From positions 285,021 to 349,020 of the forward strand of contig NZ_QKLU01000006.1 in NCBI RefSeq assembly GCF_003208655.1: a DNA stretch of 64,000 bases, given 5' to 3'. This document shows positions 25,910 through 34,213 of the stretch, one piece after another; the stretch's first letter is position 1, and each line of letters opens with the position of its first letter. A model generated the notes under the pieces. That model had not been told where the DNA came from. It saw only the letters and a list, made by a program, of their open reading frames with translations, and searched no databases. Position numbers and translations under genes: made by a program. The stretch comes from Pedobacter nutrimenti. Lineage in GTDB: Bacteria > Bacteroidota > Bacteroidia > Sphingobacteriales > Sphingobacteriaceae.

Positions 25910-27112
25910 ATGAAAACGAAGAAAATTATATTCATCCTGGCTGGTATCATCGTACTGGGCCTTGGTTATTGGTACTTCGGGATCCGTGAAAAAGCACAGG
26001 TGGTCAGGCTGGAAACAGAAAAACCTAAAATGGGCTATATTTCAGAGAACGTAACAGCAACAGGTAAGGTACAGCCGGTGGACACCGTGGCTGTCGGTAC
26101 ACAGGTATCGGGTACGATTGCCAAGCTTTATGCAGACTTTAACTCTACAGTGAAAAAGGGCCAATTGCTGGCAGAACTGGATAAAACCCTGTTTGTTGCT
26201 TCTGTAGACCAGTATAAAGCAAATTTGGCCAGTGCACAAAGCCAATTGGTTTTTCAGCAGGGAAATTATGGCCGGCAAAGCCAGCTGTATAAAGTGGGGG
26301 CCATCAGCAAAGCCGATTATGACAATGCGCTTTATACCTACAATGCGGCAAAAGCATCTGTAAATAGTATTGCGGCGCAACTGATGTCTGCACAGAAGAA
26401 CCTGTCCCTGGCCAGTATTTATTCGCCAATTGATGGTACGGTGTTATCCAGAACGGTTAGCGAGGGCCAGACAGTGGCTGCAAGTTTCAGTACGCCAACA
26501 CTTTTTAGTATTGCCAGGGACCTGACCAAAATGCAGGTGCAGGCTTCGGTAGATGAAGCCGATGTGGGTGACATTAAGGTTGGAGAGCGGGCAGACTTTA
26601 CCGTGGATGCATTTTTGGACGATACGTTTAAGGGGACGGTACAGGAAATCAGGTTGAGCCCGAAAATTACGTCCAATGTGGTCACCTATACCACCCTGAT
26701 CAATACCTCTAATGACGATAAAAAGCTAAAACCTGGTATGACGGCAAACATCACCATCTATGCAAAAGAGGTCAGTAATGCCATGCTGGTACCGGCTAAA
26801 GCATTAAAATTTCTGCCGGATACGACCCTGAAAGATTACAAACTGAACTGGATCAATAAGGAACGAAAGCCAACTTCTCCGGTTGAAGGTTATGTATGGG
26901 TGAAAACAGATGCGCATACCCTGGACCAGAAGAAAATAAAAATTGGAATCAACAACAATACCCAGGTGGAGGTTTTGAGTGGGATTAGCGGAAATGATGA
27001 GGTGGTTACCGGCAGTCAGGTGATGGGAAGGTCTGTGGCAGCTGCAGCAGGACAACCTGCATCGAGTCCCTTTATGCCGAAACGTCCGGGTGGCAACAAC
27101 AGGAAAAGATAA
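25910..27112 (+). CDS. MacA-like periplasmic efflux adaptor
   Basis: A 400-residue membrane fusion protein with one N-terminal membrane helix (IIFILAGIIVLGLGYWYFGI), a lipoyl-like domain (TATGKVQPVDTVAVGTQVSGTI and IYSPIDGTVLSRTVSEGQTV), a short coiled-coil hairpin (about 90-165), a beta-barrel and a membrane-proximal domain. The VGTQVSG motif and short hairpin are MacA-like. The C-terminus is Pro-, Gly- and Arg-rich. Its stop overlaps the ATG of the ATPase gene (TAATG), so the two are translationally coupled. With the MacB-type permease downstream it forms a MacAB-TolC-like pump; the substrate is unknown. Confidence 0.93.
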   Translation: MKTKKIIFILAGIIVLGLGYWYFGIREKAQVVRLETEKPKMGYISENVTATGKVQPVDTVAVGTQVSGTIAKLYADFNSTVKKGQLLAELDKTLFVASVDQYKANLASAQSQLVFQQGNYGRQSQLYKVGAISKADYDNALYTYNAAKASVNSIAAQLMSAQKNLSLASIYSPIDGTVLSRTVSEGQTVAASFSTPTLFSIARDLTKMQVQASVDEADVGDIKVGERADFTVDAFLDDTFKGTVQEIRLSPKITSNVVTYTTLINTSNDDKKLKPGMTANITIYAKEVSNAMLVPAKALKFLPDTTLKDYKLNWINKERKPTSPVEGYVWVKTDAHTLDQKKIKIGINNNTQVEVLSGISGNDEVVTGSQVMGRSVAAAAGQPASSPFMPKRPGGNNRKR

Positions 27113-27858
27113 TGGCAAAGAAAATTTTAGAATTGCATGACCTGAAAAGGGAGTTTGTGATGGGCGATATGACTGTCAGGGCTTTGAAAGGCCTTTCTTT
27201 TGACATCAATGCCGGCGAGTTTGTGACCATTATGGGCAGCAGTGGTTCAGGTAAAACGACCCTGCTGAATATTCTGGGCTGCCTGGATAAGCCCTCCCAG
27301 GGCAGTTACCTGCTGGATGGTACCGATGTTAAAGGTTTGAACAGGGACCAGTTGGCCGGTCTGAGGAATAAAAAAATAGGCTTTGTTTTCCAGGCTTACA
27401 ATTTATTGCCAAGGACCAATGCGCTGGAAAATGTGGAGCTCCCTTTGTTTTATAACAAAGAAGTTTCTGTGGAAGAACGTAAACAAAGGGCGATAAAAGC
27501 ATTGGAAGCTGTAAAATTAAGTGACCGTTTTGACCATACGCCCAATCAGTTGTCTGGGGGCCAGCAGCAAAGGGTAGCCATTGCCAGGGCACTGGTTAAT
27601 GAACCGGTGATGATTTTGGCAGATGAGGCAACAGGAAACCTGGACACCAGGACCTCTTATGAGATTATGGCCCTGATGCAGGAACTCAATGCCCAGGGTA
27701 AAACGATTGTATTTGTAACCCATGAACCGGACATTGCGGCTTTCAGCAGCAGGACCATTATGCTCCGGGACGGCAAGCTGCAAAAAGACAGTATAAATGA
27801 AAAGCCTCGTTCTGCTAAAGAAGCTTTGGCTTCTTTGCCGGAATCTGACGATTATTAA
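27112..27858 (+). CDS. ABC transporter ATP-binding protein (MacB N-domain type)
   Basis: A 248-residue ATPase with Walker A GSSGSGKTT, Q-loop FVFQAYNLLPR, signature LSGGQQQRVAIARAL, Walker B MILADEATGNLD (Ala in place of the usual Pro after Glu) and switch His in FVTHEPDIA. In classical MacB the ATPase and permease are one chain; here they are separate genes, as often in Bacteroidota. The permease starts 12 bases later. Confidence 0.93.
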   Translation: MAKKILELHDLKREFVMGDMTVRALKGLSFDINAGEFVTIMGSSGSGKTTLLNILGCLDKPSQGSYLLDGTDVKGLNRDQLAGLRNKKIGFVFQAYNLLPRTNALENVELPLFYNKEVSVEERKQRAIKALEAVKLSDRFDHTPNQLSGGQQQRVAIARALVNEPVMILADEATGNLDTRTSYEIMALMQELNAQGKTIVFVTHEPDIAAFSSRTIMLRDGKLQKDSINEKPRSAKEALASLPESDDY

Positions 27859-27870
27859 AGGAGTCATAAG

Positions 27871-29094
27871 ATGAGCATTTTAAATTTATTAAGGATCGCT
27901 TTCCGGGCATTAAAACGGAACAAGCTGAGGGCTTTTCTAACCATGCTCGGTATTATTATCGGTGTGGCTGCGGTGATTGCCATGATGGCCATTGGACAGG
28001 GTTCCAAACAGAGTATACAGGCTTCATTGTCCAGTATGGGTTCTAATATGATTACGGTCATGCCGCAAAGCAATACCCAGGGCAGTGTAAGACTGGCCGG
28101 AAGCAGTATTCAAACTTTAAAACTGGAAGACATAGATGCCATTAAAAGGCTTCATTCCGACAATATAAATGGGTTGTCGCCGGTCGTCTCTTCCAGTGGC
28201 CAGGCCATCAAAGCAGGGAATAACTGGCCAACCAGCATTACAGGGGTGAGCCCGGATTACCTGAACATCAGACAGCTGAAACTGCTGGACGGGATTTTGT
28301 TTTCAGATAATGATGTGCGGAAATCGGCTAAGGTTTGCCTGCTTGGAAAAACGGTTATTGACAACCTGTTCCCCGATGGGAGCAATCCGATCGGACAGAT
28401 TATCCGTTTTAAAAGTATTCCTTTCCAGGTCATCGGCACCCTGGTCCCAAAGGGACAGAGTAATTTTGGCCAGGACCAGGACGATATCATTATTGCCCCT
28501 TACACCACCGTTCAAAACCGGATTACCGCAACCAATTACCTTCAGTCTATTTATGCCTCTGCAGTGTCTGAAGCGGCCAGTGATGCAGCAACCCAGGAAA
28601 TTACGAATGCAGTGCGGGAAAGTCATAAGTTGCTGCCCAATCAGGATAATGATTTTCAGGTCCGGACCCAGGCAGAACTCATTTCAACCATTTCTTCCAC
28701 CAGCAGCATGCTAACCGTTTTACTGACCGCCATTGCGGGTATTTCTCTGTTGATCGGTGGTATTGGCATTATGAACATTATGTATGTATCGGTTACCGAA
28801 AGGACCAGGGAAATTGGTTTAAGGATGTCTATCGGTGCCAGGGGGAAAGATATTTTAATGCAGTTTTTGATAGAAGCCGTATTGATCAGTATTACTGGTG
28901 GGGTAATGGGGGTTTTGCTGGGGGTGACTTCGGCTTACCTGATTTCTTATTTTTTAAGCTGGCCGATATTAATTTCCCAGTCTTCTATTGTGATTTCCTT
29001 TGTGGTCTGCGGCATCACCGGGATTTTCTTTGGTTACTATCCGGCACAGAAAGCCAGCAGGCTGGATCCGATTGAGGCTTTGAGGTATGAATAG
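27871..29094 (+). CDS. MacB-type ABC permease
   Basis: A 407-residue permease with TM1 (AFLTMLGIIIGVAAVIAMMAI) followed by GQGSKQSIQASLSSMGSNMI, the MacB periplasmic-domain start. It has a large periplasmic part to about residue 275, then three TM helices with NIMYVSVTERTREIGLRMSIGA, the coupling-helix signature, and a canonical end GYYPAQKASRLDPIEALRYE. It is closer to classical MacB than the permeases of cluster 1 and probably works as a homodimer with the ATPase at 27112. Confidence 0.94.
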   Translation: MSILNLLRIAFRALKRNKLRAFLTMLGIIIGVAAVIAMMAIGQGSKQSIQASLSSMGSNMITVMPQSNTQGSVRLAGSSIQTLKLEDIDAIKRLHSDNINGLSPVVSSSGQAIKAGNNWPTSITGVSPDYLNIRQLKLLDGILFSDNDVRKSAKVCLLGKTVIDNLFPDGSNPIGQIIRFKSIPFQVIGTLVPKGQSNFGQDQDDIIIAPYTTVQNRITATNYLQSIYASAVSEAASDAATQEITNAVRESHKLLPNQDNDFQVRTQAELISTISSTSSMLTVLLTAIAGISLLIGGIGIMNIMYVSVTERTREIGLRMSIGARGKDILMQFLIEAVLISITGGVMGVLLGVTSAYLISYFLSWPILISQSSIVISFVVCGITGIFFGYYPAQKASRLDPIEALRYE

Positions 29095-29134
29095 GGCAGG
29101 GCTTTCAAAGCCCGATTAAAATAATATCTTCGCT

Positions 29135-30202
29135 ATGAGAAAATCATGGAAAAGAGAAATGGTGTTAAACTTTTCAAATAAGTACATCCGTGTAACGGTG
29201 CATATTCTGGTTTGGATGGTGCTGCTGGCTTTGCCTTATGTGATTAATTCCAACCGGAGTACACCTCCCCATCGGCTGGATCCTGGGGAACAGGGACAGT
29301 TTTTGAAATTGAACCTCATCAGTTATTTTTATCTGATTGGTGTTTTTTACCTGAATGGTTTTGTACTGATCCAGAAGCTGTTTTACCGGCACAGGTACTT
29401 TTATTATACTTTTAGTGTTGTTCTGGTGTATTTGTCTGTTTTGTTGCTGCATTACATTTTGTTTGGGATACTCATACACAGTGTTGATTTTGAATGGACC
29501 CGGGCGGCCTGGTTTAACCTGCCGGCGTTTTTGCTAACCATTGCAGCAAGCACAACTTACATTATGATTTATGATCGTATAAAAATGGAAAAGGTGGATA
29601 TGGAACGGGAAAGGGAAACCATGAAAACCGAACTTTCTTTTTTGCGTTCGCAAATCAGCCCGCATTTTATTTTTAACATTCTGAACAATATTGTGGCGCT
29701 GGTCCGTTTAAAAAGTGCCGATCTGGAGCCTACGGTTATGAAGCTTTCGGGGCTGATGCAGTATATGCTTTATGAAACGGATGAAGAAAAGGTAAGTTTA
29801 AAAACAGAGCAGGAATACCTTAATTCTTATATTGATTTACAGAAACAACGGTTTGGGAAAAAAGTGAAGGTGGAGACCGAAATCGAGCTGGCGAATGAAA
29901 ACCAGGAAATAGAGCCCATGTTGCTGATTCCTTTTGTGGAAAATGCATTTAAACATGGGGTAGGCTTGATTGAGCATCCGCAAATCCGTATTTTGTTAAA
30001 GACCGACCGGGATAGCCTTTCTTTTATGGTGTATAATAAATTCAGTTCTTATGAGCAGGAGGTTAAAGACCATTCTTCGGGGATCGGGCTGGCCAATGTG
30101 AGCAGGAGGTTAAAATTGTTGTACGGGAACGACCATCGCCTGAGTATTGAAAAGGATGGAGACTGGTTTAAGGTGGACTTATGGATAAAATTCAATGTAT
30201 GA
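29135..30202 (+). CDS. LytS-like sensor histidine kinase
   Basis: A 355-residue kinase of the LytS/YehU type. Four TM helices (about 15-35, 55-78, 85-112, 118-142) carry no separate sensor domain. The His_kinase domain has LRSQISPHFIFNILNNIVALV with the phospho-His in SPHFIFN, and an HATPase domain with LIPFVENAFKHGV and SSGIGLANVSRRLKLLYG. An ATG at 29162 is a possible alternative start. Its stop codon overlaps the regulator start (ATGA), so the pair is translationally coupled. Position directly after the MacB gene suggests control of, or co-regulation with, the cluster 2 pump. Confidence 0.92.
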   Translation: MRKSWKREMVLNFSNKYIRVTVHILVWMVLLALPYVINSNRSTPPHRLDPGEQGQFLKLNLISYFYLIGVFYLNGFVLIQKLFYRHRYFYYTFSVVLVYLSVLLLHYILFGILIHSVDFEWTRAAWFNLPAFLLTIAASTTYIMIYDRIKMEKVDMERERETMKTELSFLRSQISPHFIFNILNNIVALVRLKSADLEPTVMKLSGLMQYMLYETDEEKVSLKTEQEYLNSYIDLQKQRFGKKVKVETEIELANENQEIEPMLLIPFVENAFKHGVGLIEHPQIRILLKTDRDSLSFMVYNKFSSYEQEVKDHSSGIGLANVSRRLKLLYGNDHRLSIEKDGDWFKVDLWIKFNV

Positions 30203-30909
30203 TCAATTGTATTGCTGTAGACGATGAACCTCTGGCCTTAAACCTGCTGGCAGACAACATCAGTAAAATTCCTTACCTGAACCTGCTCGCTTTGTGTGAT
30301 GATGCTTTTTCTGCAAATAAGGCATTGATGGAAAACCAGGTGGATCTGATTTTTATAGACATTCAGATGCCGGGTATTTCTGGTTTGCAGTTTATAGAAA
30401 GCCTGGTCAGAAAACCAATGGTGATCCTGATTACGGCCTATAAGCAATACGCTTTGGATGGTTTTGCCCTGGACGTGGTGGATTATCTGATGAAGCCGGT
30501 TTCTATGGACAGATTTATGAAAGCCTGTAATAAGGCAAAGGAGCTCTTTGAATTGCGGCACCCATCTGCATCTGATCCGGCTGCTTCACTGGAATATACT
30601 TTTGTCAATGTCGGTTACAGTCTGCTTAAAGTTGTGTTCGAGGATATCCTGTACATAGAAGGTCTAAAGGATTATGTCCAGATCCATTTGCAAAGCACTC
30701 CAAAGCCTGCCATTGTCCGCATCAGTTTTAAAAATCTGGAAAGTCAGCTCCCGTCTTTTTTTATCCGGGTACATAAATCTTTTATTGTCAATAGTAAAAG
30801 CATTACAGCGGTTAAAAAGAATGCGGTTTTTATTGGGGAAAAGGAATTGCCTTTGGGGGATACCTACCGTTTGTCTATTGAGCAATTGATTGCCAGCAGA
30901 AGGCTATAA
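30199..30909 (+). CDS. LytTR-family response regulator
   Basis: A 236-residue regulator: a receiver domain (AVDDEPLALNLLADN; phospho-acceptor in LIFIDIQMPGISG; DYLMKPVSMDRF with the conserved Lys) and a C-terminal LytTR DNA-binding domain (ILYIEGLKDYVQIHL, FFIRVHKSFIVN, GEKELPLGDTYR). I place the start at the ATG at 30199, inside the ATGA overlap with the kinase stop. A longer frame from 30181 is in the same phase but would overlap the kinase gene by more than 20 bases. It is the partner of the LytS-like kinase. Confidence 0.93.
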   Translation: MINCIAVDDEPLALNLLADNISKIPYLNLLALCDDAFSANKALMENQVDLIFIDIQMPGISGLQFIESLVRKPMVILITAYKQYALDGFALDVVDYLMKPVSMDRFMKACNKAKELFELRHPSASDPAASLEYTFVNVGYSLLKVVFEDILYIEGLKDYVQIHLQSTPKPAIVRISFKNLESQLPSFFIRVHKSFIVNSKSITAVKKNAVFIGEKELPLGDTYRLSIEQLIASRRL

Positions 30910-30994
30910 ATTTAAGGTATAGGGAAGGTCAGGCTTCTTGCCGGGTATTGTCCTTTTATCAGCGGAATGATGGTGTAAATTTTTTTGTGTATTT

Positions 30995-31966
30995 TTGCAG
31001 AAAAAAAAGAAATTGGGAACTCCACTGGACCTGGGTATAAAGGGATATAATAATTACGGTACACATCTGAAAGAGAAGTATGCCGGACAGCGTGTGTTTA
31101 AGGTGATTGTTGACGGAGGTTTTACCTGTCCCAACCGGGATGGCAGTAAAGGCTATGGTGGCTGTACATATTGTAATGTCGATTCTTTTACACCTGAGCT
31201 TTCGCGTAAACTTCCAACCATCCGTGAGCAGCTTGAGCAGGGTATGGACAGGGGTAAAGGTTTTTATAAAGCAGATAAATTTATCGTTTATTTTCAACCC
31301 AATACCAATACCTATGCGCCGGCACATTATTTAAAAATGATGTACGATGAAGCACTTTCCATTCGTCCTGAAGATGTGGTCGGTTTTGCGGTGGGTACCA
31401 GACCCGATTGTATTGATGCCGAGAAGGTAGCGCTGCTGGAAAGTTATACAGACCGCTTTGATGTCGACCTGGAGATGGGTATGGAGTCTATTTATGATGA
31501 AACCCTTGAACAGATCAACAGGGGCTGCAGTCATGGAGAGTTTGTAGAGGCGGTGAAATTACTGGAGGGAACAAAGCTGGACCTGTGTGTGCATACAATT
31601 TTTGGCTTTCCATGGGAAACAGAAGAAATGATGCTGAATTATATTCATGAGATCAACCGTTTTCCACAAATCAAATTTGTGAAATTTCATCACCTTCATA
31701 TTGTGGAAGGTTCCATTATGGGGGTTAAATATAAAAAGAACCCCTTTAAGCTTTTTACCCTGGAAGAATATACAGATCTGTTGTGTAAACTTATTCCATT
31801 GCTACGGCCTGATGTAGTGATTCAGCGTTTGTTTGGGATTTCTGACTGGGACCTGTTGATTGCACCAAACTGGGGCTTGAATAAATCTGCCATTCAGACC
31901 TATATAGATAAGGAGATTGAAAGAAGAGGCGTGGTTCAGGGCTCCGCTTATTTTCCTGAAGGATAA
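30995..31966 (+). CDS. TIGR01212-type radical SAM protein (YhcC-like)
   Basis: A protein of about 320 residues, with radical SAM motif C-x6-C-x2-C: DGGFTCPNRDGSKGYGGCTYC, then VYFQPNTNTYAP, VGTRPDCID, LEMGMES and HTIFGFPWET. This fits the YhcC/TIGR01212 family, a radical SAM group of uncertain substrate. No in-frame ATG exists before the cluster; an in-frame stop lies at 30968. The start must be TTG at 30995 or TTG at 31013. A TATTTTTGC promoter box (30990-30998) overlaps the first of these, which favours 31013. The 3' end overlaps the convergent SRPBCC gene by 19 bases. Confidence 0.88.
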   Translation: MQKKKKLGTPLDLGIKGYNNYGTHLKEKYAGQRVFKVIVDGGFTCPNRDGSKGYGGCTYCNVDSFTPELSRKLPTIREQLEQGMDRGKGFYKADKFIVYFQPNTNTYAPAHYLKMMYDEALSIRPEDVVGFAVGTRPDCIDAEKVALLESYTDRFDVDLEMGMESIYDETLEQINRGCSHGEFVEAVKLLEGTKLDLCVHTIFGFPWETEEMMLNYIHEINRFPQIKFVKFHHLHIVEGSIMGVKYKKNPFKLFTLEEYTDLLCKLIPLLRPDVVIQRLFGISDWDLLIAPNWGLNKSAIQTYIDKEIERRGVVQGSAYFPEG

Positions 31967-32427
31967 ACACCAAATATTTCTGTTATTTTCTTTTCCCTGT
32001 AACTAAAAATGTCGCGGAGTTTTCCGGCTACAAACAGGTGGTTAAGGCCTTGTCCCAAAAATCCCATGGGCAGCCCGTAGGTTAAAAGATCTGTCATTTC
32101 TACGCCGGTTTCTATGGCTTTAAAATGGTGTTGGTGGTGCCAGAAGCGGTAAGGGCCAAAACGTTGCTGGTCAATAAAATAATTATTTTCCTCCACATGG
32201 GTGATTTCTGTCACCCAATTGAGTTTTATGCCCCACAAAGGAGAGACTTTATAGGTAATGATCATGCCTGCATACATTTTTTGTTGTGGATCCAGGTCTG
32301 AGCTAACTTCAAATGCCATTTCTGTGGGGGTAATTTGCGCAAGGTTTAGTGGAGAAGAAAAGAAATCCCATGCCTGTTGCAAGGATACAGGTATCTGCTG
32401 TTTAAAATTTAATTGATAGGTTTTCAT
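31948..32427 (-). CDS. SRPBCC family protein
   Basis: A 159-residue protein of the START/Bet v1-like superfamily, close to the polyketide-cyclase/ligand-binding group. Signs are FKQQIPVSLQQAWDFFSSPLNLAQITP at the N-terminus, FIDQQRFGPYRFWHHQHHF in the middle and the long C-terminal helix GLNHLFVAGKLRDIFSYREKKI. Proteins with this FxxGPYxxWxHxHxF pattern are common single-domain cytosolic proteins of unknown ligand. Convergent with the radical SAM gene, with a 19-base overlap of 3' ends. Confidence 0.88.
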   Translation of the reverse strand: MKTYQLNFKQQIPVSLQQAWDFFSSPLNLAQITPTEMAFEVSSDLDPQQKMYAGMIITYKVSPLWGIKLNWVTEITHVEENNYFIDQQRFGPYRFWHHQHHFKAIETGVEMTDLLTYGLPMGFLGQGLNHLFVAGKLRDIFSYREKKITEIFGVYPSGK

Positions 32428-32788
32428 TTGCCAGATTTATCAGCCTCTGATGATGATTAAATGGATTTAAATATAACATTTAATTCTTTTTGAATGTTTT
32501 TTGATTTTTTTGTGGGATTTTAATGTTTTTTGGTGTTTTGTTTTGGTGTTTTTTTGATTTATTTCGGTGAAAATCTACGAAATCGTTTTTTATGTATGTT
32601 GTTTGTGATTTTTGTATGGTTTTATGATTTTTTTATTTGTTTTTATTAAATATTTCGTCTTTTTATTGATGAAATTTTAATAAAAAATGATTTTTAATAT
32701 AAAATTATTTGTTTTTGTGTGTTTTTTATTGTTAAATTTATTTTAATTATGAAATAATTAGTTTTTAATCAATAAAAATAAACCGGAA
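32428..32788. other. AT-rich gene-free region before amtB
   Basis: About 360 bases with very high T/A content, many T runs on the plus strand and no open frame worth calling. It separates the SRPBCC gene from amtB and must carry the amtB promoter and any nitrogen control, but I see no clear -33/-7 pair or sigma-54 motif. Confidence 0.6.
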
Positions 32789-34162
32789 ATGACAAAAATT
32801 CTATTTAAACAGTTTGCTCCCTTCGCAATTTTGTTAATTATTGCAATTGCTGCACTTTTTGTTCCTCTTGCACCAAATTTTGATGCAGGCAAATACAATG
32901 CAGCCGATGTGGCCTGGATATTGGTTGCCACTGCGCTGGTATTTTTAATGACACCAGGACTTGCTTTTTTTTACGGGGGCATGGTGCACAGAAAAAATGT
33001 ACTCTCTACCATGATTAAAAGCGTCGTTGCAGCTGGGGTAATTACCGTATTATGGGTTACCGTAGGTTTTAGCCTTGCTTTTGGCGAAAGTATAAAAGGG
33101 CTGATCGGAAATCCGGCTACCTTTGCGTTTTTTCAGCATGTGAATTCAGGAGGGCCATGGAGCCTGGCGCCGACCATCCCTTTAATGCTTTTTGCCTTGT
33201 TTCAGTTGATGTTTGCCATTATCACTCCGGGGCTGGTGGTTGGTGCAGTGGCAGAAAGGATCCGTTTCACTTCCTATATTTTGTTTATTGTTCTTTTTGC
33301 CATTTTTGTGTATTCGCCTCTGGCACACTGGACCTGGCATCCGGATGGGATACTTTTTAAAATGGGGGTATTGGATTTTGCAGGTGGAACTGTTGTCCAT
33401 ATTTCTGCCGGAATGGCGGCTCTTGCAGGTGCATTGGTGCTCAAAAGAAGAAAAGTACATCAGGAACATCAGGAAATCCCTCCTGCCAATATTCCCTATG
33501 TTTTAATTGGGACCGGTTTACTTTGGTTCGGATGGTTTGGCTTTAATGCAGGATCTGCCCTGGCTGCAAATGCGCTTGCAGTTTCGGCTTTTGCCACAAC
33601 AAATATTGCTGCAGGTGCTGCCGGATTGTCCTGGATGTTTTTTGATGTGTTGAGGGGTAAAAAACCTTCTGTTTTGGGTTTTTGTATTGGTGCTGTTGTT
33701 GGCCTGGTGGCCATTACACCGGGAGCCGGCTTCGTTTCGATCCCGTCGAGTATTTTTATAGGTGCCATTGCTGCTGTGATTTCCAACCTGGCTGTGGTTT
33801 GGAAATCCAAAACAAGTCTGGACGATACGCTTGACGTTTTTCCATGCCATGGTGTGGGTGGTATTGTGGGCATGCTGCTAACGGGTGTTTTTGCAACAAA
33901 AACGGTAAATCCTGCAGGGGCCGACGGCTTGTTTTATGGAAATCCGGAATTCTTTTTGACGCAGCTTAAAGGGGTTTTAATTGTGATCCTGTTTAGCTTT
34001 ATCATGGCGCTGGTCATTTTTAAACTGATCAACCTGATTCAACCTATTCGTGTAACTTCTGAAGAAGAAGAAGAAGGGCTTGATGCGAGTCAGCATGATG
34101 AAAAATATTTTCAGGGAACACTTATTGTCGCTTCCACGGGCCTGGAACTGGACCAGGACTAA
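32789..34162 (+). CDS. amtB: Ammonium transporter AmtB
   Basis: A 457-residue ammonium channel of the Amt/MEP/Rh family with about 11-12 TM helices. Typical motifs: AWILVATALVFLMTPGLAFFYGGMV (start of Amt), SLAPTIPLMLFALFQLMFAIITP, FVYSPLAHWTWHPDG, LDFAGGTVVHISAGMAALAG with the first conserved pore His, LIGTGLLWFGWFGFNAGS, and DDTLDVFPCHGVGGIVG with the second pore His (C-H-G-V-G). It has an extra N-terminal hydrophobic segment that may be a signal peptide or extra helix, and a Glu-rich C-terminal tail. No GlnK gene follows; a porin gene does. Confidence 0.95.
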   Translation: MTKILFKQFAPFAILLIIAIAALFVPLAPNFDAGKYNAADVAWILVATALVFLMTPGLAFFYGGMVHRKNVLSTMIKSVVAAGVITVLWVTVGFSLAFGESIKGLIGNPATFAFFQHVNSGGPWSLAPTIPLMLFALFQLMFAIITPGLVVGAVAERIRFTSYILFIVLFAIFVYSPLAHWTWHPDGILFKMGVLDFAGGTVVHISAGMAALAGALVLKRRKVHQEHQEIPPANIPYVLIGTGLLWFGWFGFNAGSALAANALAVSAFATTNIAAGAAGLSWMFFDVLRGKKPSVLGFCIGAVVGLVAITPGAGFVSIPSSIFIGAIAAVISNLAVVWKSKTSLDDTLDVFPCHGVGGIVGMLLTGVFATKTVNPAGADGLFYGNPEFFLTQLKGVLIVILFSFIMALVIFKLINLIQPIRVTSEEEEEGLDASQHDEKYFQGTLIVASTGLELDQD

Positions 34163-34213
34163 GACCTTAAGCCGCCCCGCCATCTAAATTCTCAACCTCA
34201 AACCAAACCAAGC

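Noticed and set aside
25390..25950. 186-codon minus-strand frame across the 105-bp repeat
   Set aside because: It runs antisense through the TolC end and the duplication and repeats itself in step with the 105-base unit; Cys/Phe/Ile-rich antisense artefact.
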